From NCBI RefSeq assembly GCF_021560015.1, contig NZ_CP073588.1, forward strand, positions 2,232,001 to 2,296,000: a stretch of 64,000 nucleotides of DNA, in the 5' to 3' direction. A program made the translations under genes and the position numbers. Positions 25,145-34,114 of this stretch are shown one piece after another. The stretch comes from Shewanella vesiculosa (GTDB lineage Bacteria; Pseudomonadota; Gammaproteobacteria; Enterobacterales; Shewanellaceae). Numbering within the stretch: the first letter of the stretch is position 1; every line of letters starts with the position of its first letter. Below the pieces are notes generated by a model. The model was not told the DNA's origin, searched no databases, and was given only the letters and a program-made list of their open reading frames with translations.

Positions 25145-25730
25145 ATCCGGTTTTTTCAAACGCCTAAAAGCGTTATCGTTACCTCAGAAGCAGCTTTTTG
25201 CTTTAGCATTGTGCCAACGAATGTTGCCTAACTACCAATTATTTTCTGAAGTGTGTGAATTTGGCCAACCGCAGGTGCTCAGTACAGCCTTAGAGTTACT
25301 GTGGCAAAGCCAGTATGACAAAAAACTTAAGTTCAATATTGACGTGCATTTACAACGCCTTGATGAAAATACTCCAGATCCTAGTGAATTTGAAGCCTAT
25401 GGTGCTTACCCTGCCATGGATGCAGCAGTAGCCATTGCAACGCTAATGGGTGCTATAGACGGGAAAATTGAAGAAGATATTACTAATATTAGTAAGTTAT
25501 CATCAAGCACTGTAGCAAATTACATTGAAGCAATTAGTGATGAATCATTAATGGATGAAGAACTTGATGAATTTGTATTTTCGCACCCAGTAATGGAAGA
25601 AGAAAAAGAACTACAAGGCATGTTACTCGACATTATCGAAGCTAACCCAGAAATCACCAGCGAACTGGTTAAAGGTTTACGTAAAGAGATTATCGAAGCC
25701 GGTGTGTCTAATATTGGCATTAGTCTATAG
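25134..25730 (+). CDS. yjaG: YjaG family protein (DUF416)
   Basis: 198 residues. I recognise the DUF416/YjaG family by its start (FFKRLKALSLPQKQLFALALCQRMLPNY) and the acidic middle (AYGAYPAMDAAVAIATLMGA). The function is not established. No signal peptide or membrane segment; probably soluble and cytoplasmic. The ATG lies within the last codons of barA, so it is likely translationally coupled. A terminator follows. Confidence 0.9.
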   Translation: MTSKSGFFKRLKALSLPQKQLFALALCQRMLPNYQLFSEVCEFGQPQVLSTALELLWQSQYDKKLKFNIDVHLQRLDENTPDPSEFEAYGAYPAMDAAVAIATLMGAIDGKIEEDITNISKLSSSTVANYIEAISDESLMDEELDEFVFSHPVMEEEKELQGMLLDIIEANPEITSELVKGLRKEIIEAGVSNIGISL

Positions 25731-26082
25731 GGGCTGACTCCGATACTGCCAATAAACAACCAAGCCTGATGTTATTCAGGCTTTTTATTGAGTGTCACGC
25801 CATGAAATTTTTTATCACAGTTTCATTTTTATCCAGCCTGATAAAAAACCGATAATTGTACCTTAATCGTTAGTTATCTGCTGCAAATAGGCTCTTTCTT
25901 TGGGTTGAATCCAGTAAGTGCATTTTTACTGAACTTGAAATATTGTCATCAGCAAAAGTATTACAGGTCAGTTTGAGCCAAAAGTAAAAAATAAACACTC
26001 GTTTAACTTTAGCCTAATTGCATCCTCCTAGCAAAACGCAGTAAAGTGACCATATTGTCATTTTGTTAAGGAATTGCGTGGG
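25731..26082. other. spacer between yjaG and the AEC-type transporter
   Basis: About 350 bases with the yjaG terminator at 25762-25786 and no credible ORF. The last part should hold the promoter of the transporter gene. Confidence 0.6.
25762..25786 (+). terminator. yjaG terminator
   Basis: AAGCCTGA and TCAGGCTT form the stem, loop TGTTAT, followed by a T-run. It is 31 bases after the yjaG stop. Confidence 0.9.
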
Positions 26083-27051
26083 ATGTCCAGTATTCTTACC
26101 CCGCTAATCGCTGTATTTATCATTATGCTGCTTGGCAGTATTGTACAAAAATTGAGATTTTTGCCAGCCGACACCGATCTGATCCTCAATCAATTTGTCT
26201 ACTACATTGCCTTTCCGGCAATTTTACTGATTGTATTAGCTGAAACACGCATTGAAGACATTATTCAATGGGGCTTTATTGGTGGCTTTAGTTTGGCGAT
26301 GATCATTACCTATGCATTGGTGATTGCTGTGTCATTGTGGCGCAAACCTAAGCAGCAAGCCGTTGCGGCAATGCGCGCCTTAAATGCCACCTTTGGCAAT
26401 ACTGCATTTATTGGTATTCCATTACTGAGCTTGTTATTCCCAGGTAACAAGATCGCCTTAGTTGCCGCTGCCATTGCCAGCTTACTGTCGGTGTTTATGT
26501 TTGCCTTTGCCTTGGTCTCTATTGAACTGGCCAGCCGTGACAAAAAATCAACTGATCATGCCATCGTCATCATGGCGAATGCACTATGCAAAAATCCGAT
26601 TGTACTGGGCAGCGTCATTGGTATCAGCCTATCGGCATTGCATATTACCTTACCAGAGAGTCTGGCATTAGTACTGCATCAAATAGGCAATACCTCAAGC
26701 CCTTGTGCACTATTTGCCATCGGAATGGTACTTGCTAAAGCGTTACGACATCAATCGTTCGCAAAAATGTTCAGTCTCGGACTTATAATAGAACTCAGTT
26801 TCATTAACTTACTCAAGTTATTTGTTCAGCCCTTGATTGCCTTTGGATTACTCAAATTCTTTGGCGTAGAGCATCAACTACTGATTATGGGAGTACTTTT
26901 AGCAGCCTTACCAACGGCAGCAAGCGTATATCTGTTGGCTGAACGATACCAAATTAATGCCAATGGAAGTGCTCAAGGGATTTTATATGGCACATTAATC
27001 ACCTTTATCAGTTTGCCTATAATAGAAACACTTTTAAAATCCATTGCTTAA
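26083..27051 (+). CDS. AEC (auxin efflux carrier) family transporter
   Basis: Inner-membrane permease of 322 residues with about ten hydrophobic segments in two halves and a short cytoplasmic middle. The family features are the N-terminal LIAVFIIMLLGSIVQ helix, the YYIAFPAILLIVL helix and the small-residue motif NATFGNTAFIGIPLL. Bacterial members carry dicarboxylates such as malate or other organic acids; the substrate here cannot be told. ATG at 26083 is chosen because AAGGA is ten bases before it; the TTG nine bases upstream almost touches that site. Confidence 0.88.
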   Translation: MSSILTPLIAVFIIMLLGSIVQKLRFLPADTDLILNQFVYYIAFPAILLIVLAETRIEDIIQWGFIGGFSLAMIITYALVIAVSLWRKPKQQAVAAMRALNATFGNTAFIGIPLLSLLFPGNKIALVAAAIASLLSVFMFAFALVSIELASRDKKSTDHAIVIMANALCKNPIVLGSVIGISLSALHITLPESLALVLHQIGNTSSPCALFAIGMVLAKALRHQSFAKMFSLGLIIELSFINLLKLFVQPLIAFGLLKFFGVEHQLLIMGVLLAALPTAASVYLLAERYQINANGSAQGILYGTLITFISLPIIETLLKSIA

Positions 27052-27109
27052 TGTTCAACCGACTCTCGACGATAAAATAGTCAATAATAATTTTACCTCA
27101 ACCACTTTA

Positions 27110-27125
27110 CTGTATATAAAATCAG
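27110..27125. promoter_or_regulatory. LexA-like box 1 of recN
   Basis: CTGT, eight bases, TCAG: one mismatch to CTGT-N8-ACAG. It lies seven bases before the stronger box; E. coli recN also has more than one LexA site. Confidence 0.6.
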
Positions 27126-27131
27126 TATATA

Positions 27132-27147
27132 CTGTTTATCAATACAG
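27132..27147. promoter_or_regulatory. LexA (SOS) box 2 of recN
   Basis: CTGTTTATCAATACAG is a perfect CTGT-N8-ACAG site 31 bases before the recN start, a position that would block the promoter. Confidence 0.92.
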
Positions 27148-27178
27148 TGGTTTGGTCGTTTATTGACAGGAATTCATT

Positions 27179-28837
27179 ATGCTTTGCCAACTCAGCATCA
27201 ATAATTTTGCTATCGTGCGTTTTTTAGAACTCGATTTTAAAGCAGGTATGACAAGCATCACCGGCGAAACTGGTGCAGGTAAATCGATTGCAATCGATGC
27301 ACTTGGGTTATGTCTTGGTAATCGTAGTGATGCCAATACTGTCAGACCTGGCGCCAGCAAAACCGAAGTGAGTGCAAGGTTTACCCTTGTCGATGTGCCT
27401 TTAGCTAAACGTTGGCTTGAAGATAGCGATCTCGATGCTGAAGATGAATGCATATTGCGTCGAACCATTAGCAGTGATGGCCGCTCAAGAGCCTACATTA
27501 ATGGTAATCCAGTTCCTGTGACGCAATTAAAAGCCATCGGCCAGTTATTGATTGGTATTCACGGCCAGCATGCTCATCACGCTATGCTCAAAAGCGAACA
27601 TCAATTAAACCTACTCGACAACTATGCTAATCACAAACTACTACTCGATAGTGTCAGTGCCAGCTACCAACGCTGCAAGCAAGTTGAAAACGAGCTGAAG
27701 GATCTTGAGCAAGCTCAGCATGAGCGTATTTCTCGTCAACAGTTACTCCAATATCAAGTTGAAGAGCTAAATGAATTCAACTTAGGCTTAGATGAGTTTG
27801 ATGAAATAGAACAAGAACACAAACGCTTAGCCAATGGCACAGATCTAATTGAACGTTGCCAAGCGGGCTTGCATTTATTGACCGAAAATGATGATGCTAA
27901 TATCGAATCACTACTCAATAAAGTGGCCACTATTGCAGATACGCTTCAAGGCTTCGATGAATCACTTAGCCCGATTAGCACTATGATCAATGATGCATTA
28001 ATTCAAGTACAAGAAAGCGCTAGCGAAATTGAGAGTTATTTAAGTAGTTTAGAGCTTGATCCTGAACATTTCGCCTATTTAGAAAAACGCCTATCAATGG
28101 CAATGCAATTGGCGCGCAAGCATCATGTGAGTGCTGACAAGCTAGCGCTACATCATCAAGCGCTTATGAGTGAATTAGCCGAACTTGCTGACGATGAAAC
28201 TAAATTAGATGAAATAAGACAACAACTTGCAGACACCAGAAATGCTTATCTAACTAATGCACAAAAACTCAGCCAAAGCCGCAGCCGTTATGCCAAGGAA
28301 TTAGATAAGTTAGTCACTCAATCTATTCATGAACTCAACATGCCTAAGGGTAAGTTTACCATTCAGATTAATCATAATCCGCACAACATTTCAGTTAATG
28401 GCTGCGATAACATTGAGTTTATGGTGACCACTAACCCAGGACAACCATTGCAACCGATCTCAAAAGTCGCCTCTGGCGGTGAGCTATCGCGCATTGGATT
28501 GGGGATTCAAGTGATCACGGCGAAAAAAGTTGCCACTCCAACATTAATATTTGATGAAGTTGATGTGGGTATTTCAGGTCCAACAGCCTCTGTCGTCGGA
28601 CGCATGTTACGCAGTCTTGGCGAGTCGACCCAAGTGTTATGCGTCACCCATTTGCCGCAAGTTGCGGGTAATGGTCATCAGCACATGTTTGTGAATAAAT
28701 TTAATAAAGGTGGCAACACAGAAACGACCATGCAGGCCTTGGATAAAGAGCAACGGGTGAATGAACTTGCACGCTTATTGGGTGGCGATGTCATAACCGA
28801 AAACACCTTAGCTAACGCCCGTGAACTATTGCAATAA
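27179..28837 (+). CDS. recN: DNA repair protein RecN
   Basis: SMC-like ATPase for double-strand break repair. 552 residues (E. coli 553). Walker A GETGAGKSIAIDAL at about residues 29-42, long coiled-coil arms in the middle, then signature SGGELSRIGLGIQV and Walker B TLIFDEVDVGISG near the C-terminus. AGGAA precedes the ATG. Two LexA-type boxes just upstream mark it as an SOS gene. Confidence 0.98.
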   Translation: MLCQLSINNFAIVRFLELDFKAGMTSITGETGAGKSIAIDALGLCLGNRSDANTVRPGASKTEVSARFTLVDVPLAKRWLEDSDLDAEDECILRRTISSDGRSRAYINGNPVPVTQLKAIGQLLIGIHGQHAHHAMLKSEHQLNLLDNYANHKLLLDSVSASYQRCKQVENELKDLEQAQHERISRQQLLQYQVEELNEFNLGLDEFDEIEQEHKRLANGTDLIERCQAGLHLLTENDDANIESLLNKVATIADTLQGFDESLSPISTMINDALIQVQESASEIESYLSSLELDPEHFAYLEKRLSMAMQLARKHHVSADKLALHHQALMSELAELADDETKLDEIRQQLADTRNAYLTNAQKLSQSRSRYAKELDKLVTQSIHELNMPKGKFTIQINHNPHNISVNGCDNIEFMVTTNPGQPLQPISKVASGGELSRIGLGIQVITAKKVATPTLIFDEVDVGISGPTASVVGRMLRSLGESTQVLCVTHLPQVAGNGHQHMFVNKFNKGGNTETTMQALDKEQRVNELARLLGGDVITENTLANARELLQ

Positions 28838-28908
28838 TCGTTACGCACTTATAAAAAGTAAATCAATATGTTAACGTAAAGTTAACATGAATTTACGGAT
28901 AAATCATA

Positions 28909-30051
28909 ATGATCAAAGTAATAAAGGGCTTGGGTGTTGTTGTCGGACTAATTTGCAGCTTATTAGTATTTATTGTTGTCTGTTTAGTGGCCATTAACGC
29001 TACAGACAGAACAAAGTCACCGAACACGCTTTTAGTTGAAACTTGGTTAAAACAACAATCGATTGACCCTGCCCAAAATGGTTTTGTATATTTGCAAGCT
29101 TTTAGCGGCACTATTGAGGATGTAACGGCGAAAGAAATGGCCACGACATTAAGTTTCAATGATGAAGAAAATCAACTATTAAGCGATTACAAAAAATCGT
29201 GTTATCAAACAGATGTAGCAAGCTGTAATGAATTTATTGAAAAAAATAACGATAGTATTTTACAAACAATTAAGGCACATAAAGCCAATATCACTCATTA
29301 TAACAAGCTGATTGCAATGCCTTATTGGCAAGAAGATATTCAGTATTTAACACCTGAGAGTCTATTTAAATGGTTACCACTACTTAACTTACGAGCAATC
29401 AGTGAACTTAGCGTTTTAATCAACTTTGACGGGGCCACTAAACTTAATGCTAATGAGGCCTTGTTAACATTTTTAACTACAGATGCTCAATTCTGGAATA
29501 TGGTTTATCACTCATCTCGCTCTATAGTCAACCATATGATTGCCGTTAGCGTCATCAAATCTCAACTTAACTTTGCCAGCACTGTAGCTAAGACACTCGA
29601 TAGCGCGTTTGTAAATAAAGTCACCACTTGGCAAACGCCATTCGAATTAACTAACAACGATTTTGAGAGAGTATTTTCTGGTGAATGGCAGTTTGCTCAT
29701 AATGTCAGAGAACAAATGCTAATTGAAGTGCAGTCTGATGAAGTCGCCTTTTATGAAAAATGGCTAGCAGATGCTTTGTACAAGCCCACAGACAGTGACA
29801 ACCTTATGGCTGAGTATATTGTAAGCTTAGTAAAGGAACCGGTTTCAACGAGCTCTGCTCACACGGTCATAAAGCCTGATTACTGCTCCCTTGACAATTA
29901 TATAAAGCAATTATGGATGTCACGCTACAACCCGATTGGTAAATTATTTAACTGCACAGTTTATGAAACAGATTATAAGCAACGTTTGACTAATATCAAT
30001 ACTGAGTTAGAGCTATTGCGCACTAATCTACTTACCGGAACATCATCTTAA
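28909..30051 (+). CDS. membrane-anchored protein of unknown function
   Basis: 380 residues; I do not recognise the family. Residues about 6-32 form one hydrophobic segment (VIKGLGVVVGLICSLL onward), after which the rest is soluble and probably periplasmic. Four cysteines (CYQTDVASC, and two near the end in DYCSLD and FNCTVY) could form disulfides. The middle is helical and rich in Leu, Asn, Lys. It follows recN by 71 bases with no terminator in between, but codes for nothing obviously linked to repair. Ribosome-binding site is weak (CGGAT). A terminator follows. Confidence 0.75.
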   Translation: MIKVIKGLGVVVGLICSLLVFIVVCLVAINATDRTKSPNTLLVETWLKQQSIDPAQNGFVYLQAFSGTIEDVTAKEMATTLSFNDEENQLLSDYKKSCYQTDVASCNEFIEKNNDSILQTIKAHKANITHYNKLIAMPYWQEDIQYLTPESLFKWLPLLNLRAISELSVLINFDGATKLNANEALLTFLTTDAQFWNMVYHSSRSIVNHMIAVSVIKSQLNFASTVAKTLDSAFVNKVTTWQTPFELTNNDFERVFSGEWQFAHNVREQMLIEVQSDEVAFYEKWLADALYKPTDSDNLMAEYIVSLVKEPVSTSSAHTVIKPDYCSLDNYIKQLWMSRYNPIGKLFNCTVYETDYKQRLTNINTELELLRTNLLTGTSS

Positions 30052-30090
30052 TAAATTCACTTCGACTGATTTTATTGAATGCCGTTAGCG

Positions 30091-30118
30091 AAAAAGAGCA
30101 CAAATGGGCTCTTTTTTG
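30091..30118 (+). terminator. terminator after the unknown anchored protein
   Basis: AAAAAGAGC and GCTCTTTTT pair around an eight-base loop, ending in a T6 run, 39 bases after the stop at 30051. Confidence 0.88.
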
Positions 30119-30333
30119 TTTTATAAATCTTTATATAAAGTGCTTAACCTGAAATCGAGATAAAGATGAGAAGGTAATAAAAATGAACTTATTTTGCCAC
30201 CTCGCGCGCTAAACTTATTATTTTAACAAGATTCAGCATCTTGCGACTGAATGCATCGATAACAAGCCTATCAACTCAGTGAGGAAAACAAAGGACTTTT
30301 TGATAGTCGTTTGTTATCCAAAATTCAGGTTAC

Positions 30334-30825
30334 TTATAAATAATAAACCGCAAGTTGCACCCCGATTAACGAAAATACACCCGCTAATACGTCATCAATC
30401 ATTATCCCAAAACCACCATGCACTTTGGCATCGAGCCATCGGATAGGCCATGGTTTAATAATGTCCAAAAAGCGAAATAGTACAAAACCAAGTGCTAACC
30501 ACATAAAACCTAAAGGGGCTGCAATCATGGTAATCATCAATCCAACAACTTCATCCCATACAATAGCACCATGATCGTGCACCCCCATGTCCTTAGCAGC
30601 TTTTCCACAAATGTAGAATCCAGCAAGCATGCTAATACAGGTAATGATTAGGTAATGGGTTAAGCTTAACTGTTGCATCAAAAGCACTAAAGGTATCGCA
30701 GCTAAAGTACCAAAGGTACCCGGCGCTTTTGCTGCTTTACCACTGCCAAAGCCTAGTGCCAAAAAGTGTATTGGATGGGCTAATGACAGCTTTTTAACAA
30801 ATTTATCTTGGGTTAATAGTCTCAT
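30334..30825 (-). CDS. pgpA: phosphatidylglycerophosphatase A
   Basis: Inner-membrane enzyme that dephosphorylates phosphatidylglycerol phosphate to phosphatidylglycerol. I start at 30825 (MRLLTQDKFVKKL), ten bases after the thiL stop, giving 163 residues. Motifs: FGSGKAAKAPGTFGTLAAIP, HDHGAIVWDEVVGLMI, and FRFLDIIKPWPIRWLD, with hydrophobic segments between. Last gene of the rib-nusB-thiL-pgpA unit. Confidence 0.95.
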   Translation of the reverse strand: MRLLTQDKFVKKLSLAHPIHFLALGFGSGKAAKAPGTFGTLAAIPLVLLMQQLSLTHYLIITCISMLAGFYICGKAAKDMGVHDHGAIVWDEVVGLMITMIAAPLGFMWLALGFVLFRFLDIIKPWPIRWLDAKVHGGFGIMIDDVLAGVFSLIGVQLAVYYL

Positions 30826-30835
30826 AATATTCACA

Positions 30836-31792
30836 TTAGAAATGTACAAAGCCACGTGAAATGAGGTTAAATTCCTGGCCATCATCGACTAATTTTAATT
30901 TGTCACCGGCGCAGATTTGACCAATTTTAACGAATTTCACCCCAGCATGGATCAAAGCTGTATTGATTGCACCGCGCTGTGACTCAGGTACAGTAAATAA
31001 CAGCTCATAATCTTCCCCGCCAGTTAATGCATAACTTAAAGCATCTTCGCGGCTGAGGTTGGCTTTGATTGATTTTGATAACGGAATTTTATTTACATCG
31101 ATTGTCGCTCCCACTTTCGATGCCGTTAACACATGACCAATATCGGATATTAAGCCATCAGATAAATCAATTGCACTTGTTGCAAGCGTTCGCAGTGCTT
31201 GACCAGCCAAGACTCGAGGTGTGGGGTAATAATGTCGATTAATCAGGTATTCTTTATCTTCAGTATTGACGCTTTGGGCACCTCTGAGAATATCAAGACC
31301 CAAGGCTGAGTCACCTAAAGTACCAGTGACGTATATCCAATCGCCATTTTTGGCACCAGCACGAGTCAAGGCAGTGCCTTTTATCACTTGGCCATTAATG
31401 GTGATACTGATACTGCGCGGTCCCCGAGTGGTATCGCCGCCGATTAAGGCTATACCGTAGTATTCGGCAATCTCAAATAAGCCTTCACTAAAGCTGGCTA
31501 ACCAGGGTTGATCAACGCTAGGTAGTGTGAGAGCTAAGGTAAACCAAGCAGGTTCCGCCCCCATAGCAGCAAGATCAGAAAGATTAACCGCTAACGATTT
31601 GTACCCTAAAGCATGGGCGGGGATGTCGGCTAAAAAATGAACTCCCTCAACGAGAGTATCACAAGAAATCGCAATGGATTTATTGTCTGCAGGATTCACT
31701 AACGCACAGTCATCGCCGATGCTTAATTCAACATCGCGCCTTTTTTGGCCTTTATTGCGGAAGTAATGTTCAATGAGTTGGAATTCTTTCAC
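30836..31792 (-). CDS. thiL: thiamine-monophosphate kinase
   Basis: Phosphorylates thiamine monophosphate to the active cofactor thiamine pyrophosphate. The likely start is the GTG at 31792 (VKEFQLIEHYFRNKG), giving 318 residues; the frame is open further but without homology-like sequence. Motifs: SIGDDCALVN at about 24-33, YKSLAVNLSDLAAMGAEPAWF, IGGDTTRGPRS and ALTGGEDYELLFTV. It lies between nusB and pgpA, as in E. coli. Confidence 0.95.
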   Translation of the reverse strand: MKEFQLIEHYFRNKGQKRRDVELSIGDDCALVNPADNKSIAISCDTLVEGVHFLADIPAHALGYKSLAVNLSDLAAMGAEPAWFTLALTLPSVDQPWLASFSEGLFEIAEYYGIALIGGDTTRGPRSISITINGQVIKGTALTRAGAKNGDWIYVTGTLGDSALGLDILRGAQSVNTEDKEYLINRHYYPTPRVLAGQALRTLATSAIDLSDGLISDIGHVLTASKVGATIDVNKIPLSKSIKANLSREDALSYALTGGEDYELLFTVPESQRGAINTALIHAGVKFVKIGQICAGDKLKLVDDGQEFNLISRGFVHF

Positions 31793-31851
31793 ATTCAGTC
31801 TGGTACGGTAAACCGTCCACCTTAATTTTGAAACCATTAACAACAAATGAA

Positions 31852-31873
31852 AACGGTATCCGAAGATACCGTT
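31852..31873 (-). terminator. UUCG-loop hairpin between nusB and thiL
   Basis: AACGGTATC and GATACCGTT form a nine-base-pair stem. On the minus strand the loop is the very stable TTCG tetraloop and TTTTC follows. It sits seven bases after the nusB stop and about 60 before the thiL start, so it may cut down rather than end transcription of thiL-pgpA. Confidence 0.65.
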
Positions 31874-31879
31874 CTGGTG

Positions 31880-32284
31880 TTACTTATGCTTCACTAACTT
31901 ATCAAGCAAGCCGTTAACAAATTTGTGACTATCTTCAGCACCAAACGCTTTCGCTAGCTCGATACCTTCGTTAATCGCCACTTTAAACGGCACATCTTTA
32001 CGGAAGGTCAACTCGTAAGTTGCCAGACGCACAATGGCTTTTTCTACTGGTGACACTTCTTCAAAATTACGATCAAGATGCGGCTTTAATAGCTCATCAA
32101 TTTGCGATGTTTTTGATGCTACACCAGTTAACAACTCACGAAAATAAGCGACATCAACACCGTCAGTGTTCTGTTCAGTTAAAAACTCATGTTCTACGTC
32201 AGCAACTTTGTTTTTACTTAACTGCCATGAATAAATGGCTTGAACGGCTAAACGGCGGGCCTTACGGCGCTCTGAAGGTTTCAT
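31880..32284 (-). CDS. nusB: transcription antitermination factor NusB
   Basis: RNA-binding all-helical protein that with NusE (S10) binds boxA for rRNA antitermination. 134 residues (E. coli 139). Arg-rich start [22 protein letters not shown] and the conserved C-terminal [26 protein letters not shown]...[11 protein letters not shown] are present. It follows ribH by 13 bases. Confidence 0.97.
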   Translation of the reverse strand: MKPSERRKARRLAVQAIYSWQLSKNKVADVEHEFLTEQNTDGVDVAYFRELLTGVASKTSQIDELLKPHLDRNFEEVSPVEKAIVRLATYELTFRKDVPFKVAINEGIELAKAFGAEDSHKFVNGLLDKLVKHK

Positions 32285-32297
32285 ACTTTTCCTACTA

Positions 32298-32774
32298 TTA
32301 CAGCTGTTGTTCTAGTTGTTGCAGTACATTAACCATTTCAAGCAAACTAAGGGCTGCTTCGCCACCTTTATTGCCTGCTTTAGTACCTGAGCGCTCAATA
32401 GCTTGCTCAATGGTATCTGTGGTTAATACACCAAATGAAACAGGAAGATCATACTCTAATGCAACTTGTGCAAGACCTTTATTACATTCACCAGCAACAA
32501 ATTCAAAATGAGGTGTTCCGCCACGAATGACAGCACCTAATGCAATGATACCGTCAAACTTGCCACTTGCTGCAACACGCTTTGCGGCAAGGGGTAATTC
32601 AACTGCACCAGGGACGCGAACAACAGTAATGTTGTCGTCACTAACCTGGCCAAAACGCTTTAATGTGTCTATTGCACCATCAAGCAGACTTTCAACTAAA
32701 AAGCTATTGAATCGCGAGATCACGATCGCCACTTTGGCATTTTTCGCTTCGATATTACCTTGAACTACGTTCAT
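32298..32774 (-). CDS. ribH: 6,7-dimethyl-8-ribityllumazine synthase
   Basis: Penultimate riboflavin step, joining the ribitylamino-pyrimidine with dihydroxybutanone phosphate. 158 residues. [21 protein letters not shown], the [11 protein letters not shown] loop, [15 protein letters not shown] (catalytic His in the TPHFE loop) and [24 protein letters not shown] are all canonical. First of the ribH-nusB-thiL-pgpA set, downstream of ribBA. Confidence 0.98.
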   Translation of the reverse strand: MNVVQGNIEAKNAKVAIVISRFNSFLVESLLDGAIDTLKRFGQVSDDNITVVRVPGAVELPLAAKRVAASGKFDGIIALGAVIRGGTPHFEFVAGECNKGLAQVALEYDLPVSFGVLTTDTIEQAIERSGTKAGNKGGEAALSLLEMVNVLQQLEQQL

Positions 32775-32897
32775 TCTATCTTACCTAAATTAGCTAAAGC
32801 ACCCGGCTCGGGGCAAAAAGAGGCGTTATAATATCACAGCCAAAAGCCCTGAGCGCTATGCAATTAATGAAATTGTTAAATTTACCACGAGCTAAAA

Positions 32898-34001
32898 TTA
32901 TTCAGCTATATAATCAGTCACTTCTAAACCGAAACCCGACAGTGAATGGTAACGTTTTGGTGAGCTTAATAAGCGCATAGTCGTAACACCTAAACTCGAC
33001 AGAATTTGCGAGCCTACACCAACACGACGAGATGTTCCTTGCCACATTGCTGGCGCTGGAGATTGACCATTGTCTTCAGCTTCGAACGCTTTGACTTTGG
33101 CCAATAAGTTACTTGTATGTTCATCATTACCCAGCAACACTAAAACACCACCTTCTAAAGCAATCCTTTCCATGGCTTTTTCTAATGGCCAACTGCGCTT
33201 TTGATCACGTTCAGAATGCAGTAAATCATTGAAGGTGTTTTGTAAATGAACACGCACCAAACAATTTGATTTTACTTCATCTTTAATCAAGGCGTAATGT
33301 AATTGATTATCGATAGTGTCTCTAAAGGTCACCATAGTAAACTCACCAAAACGAGTAGGTAATTTACTGAGCTTCGCGAACAACTGTGGTTTCGTTGGTA
33401 TTACGGTACTCAATCAAGTCGGCAATAGTGCCTATTTTAATGCCATGTTTTTCACTGAATATTTCTAAATCCGGACAGCGAGCCATAGTGCCATCCTCGT
33501 TTAATATTTCAACTATCACGCCTGAAGGTTCACATCCTGCTAAGCGCGCGCTAAATCGCAACCCGCTTCGGTATGGCCAGCACGAGTTAATACCCCGCCT
33601 TCTTGCGCCATTAATGGAAAAATATGTCCAGGCTGAACCAAATCAGAGGCTTTAGCATCTTTAGCAACGGCAGCTTGAACTGTTACAGCACGATCATGGG
33701 CTGAAATACCTGTGGTCACCCCAGTTGCTGCTTCAATTGAAACCGTAAAATTAGTTGAAAACTGGGCGTTATTGTTGGTCACCATTAAAGGTAAGTTAAG
33801 CTGCTGACAACACTCTTTGGTCATGGTTTGGCAAATTAATCCGCGGCCATAAGTGGCCATGAAGTTGATTGCAGCTGGCGTCACTTTATCAGCGGCCATA
33901 ATCAAATCGCCTTCATTCTCTCTGTCTTCATCATCCATCAAGATAACCATCTTGCCTTGACGAATATCTTCAATGATTTCTTCTATGCTATGTAGCGCCA
34001 T
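32898..34001 (-). pseudogene. ribBA: bifunctional RibBA, two compensating frame breaks
   Basis: DHBP synthase (RibB) plus GTP cyclohydrolase II-type domain (RibA) for riboflavin synthesis. RibB half has [16 protein letters not shown] and [16 protein letters not shown]. Two indels: an extra GC dinucleotide in the tract at 33544-33551 (expected [10 protein letters not shown]), and a two-base loss near 33371-33376 just before KLPTRFGEF. They offset each other, and the corrected protein is 367 residues. The segment between them is readable as 33364-33561. The RibA half, as in many Shewanella-type RibBA proteins, lacks the Cys-rich zinc motif of true GTP cyclohydrolase II (no GDVFGSxRCDCG seen), so it may be catalytically RibB only. 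No other ribB copy is visible here. Confidence 0.85.
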
Positions 34002-34114
34002 TGTCAGACCTTTATTGATTAAGTATTCGATTTAAACCTTAGGCATTAAATCTGTTTATACCGTGTGTTTTTACACTTCGGGTACTGGGTACGAATGATA
34101 TTTTACGGCAACAA

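Noticed and set aside
26074-26082. TTG start of the AEC transporter
   Set aside because: Lies on top of the AAGGA ribosome-binding site; the ATG at 26083 is correctly spaced.
32775-34114. FMN riboswitch upstream of the riboflavin genes
   Set aside because: I scanned the short spacers (32775-32897, 34002-34114) for the conserved GC-rich core and saw nothing convincing.
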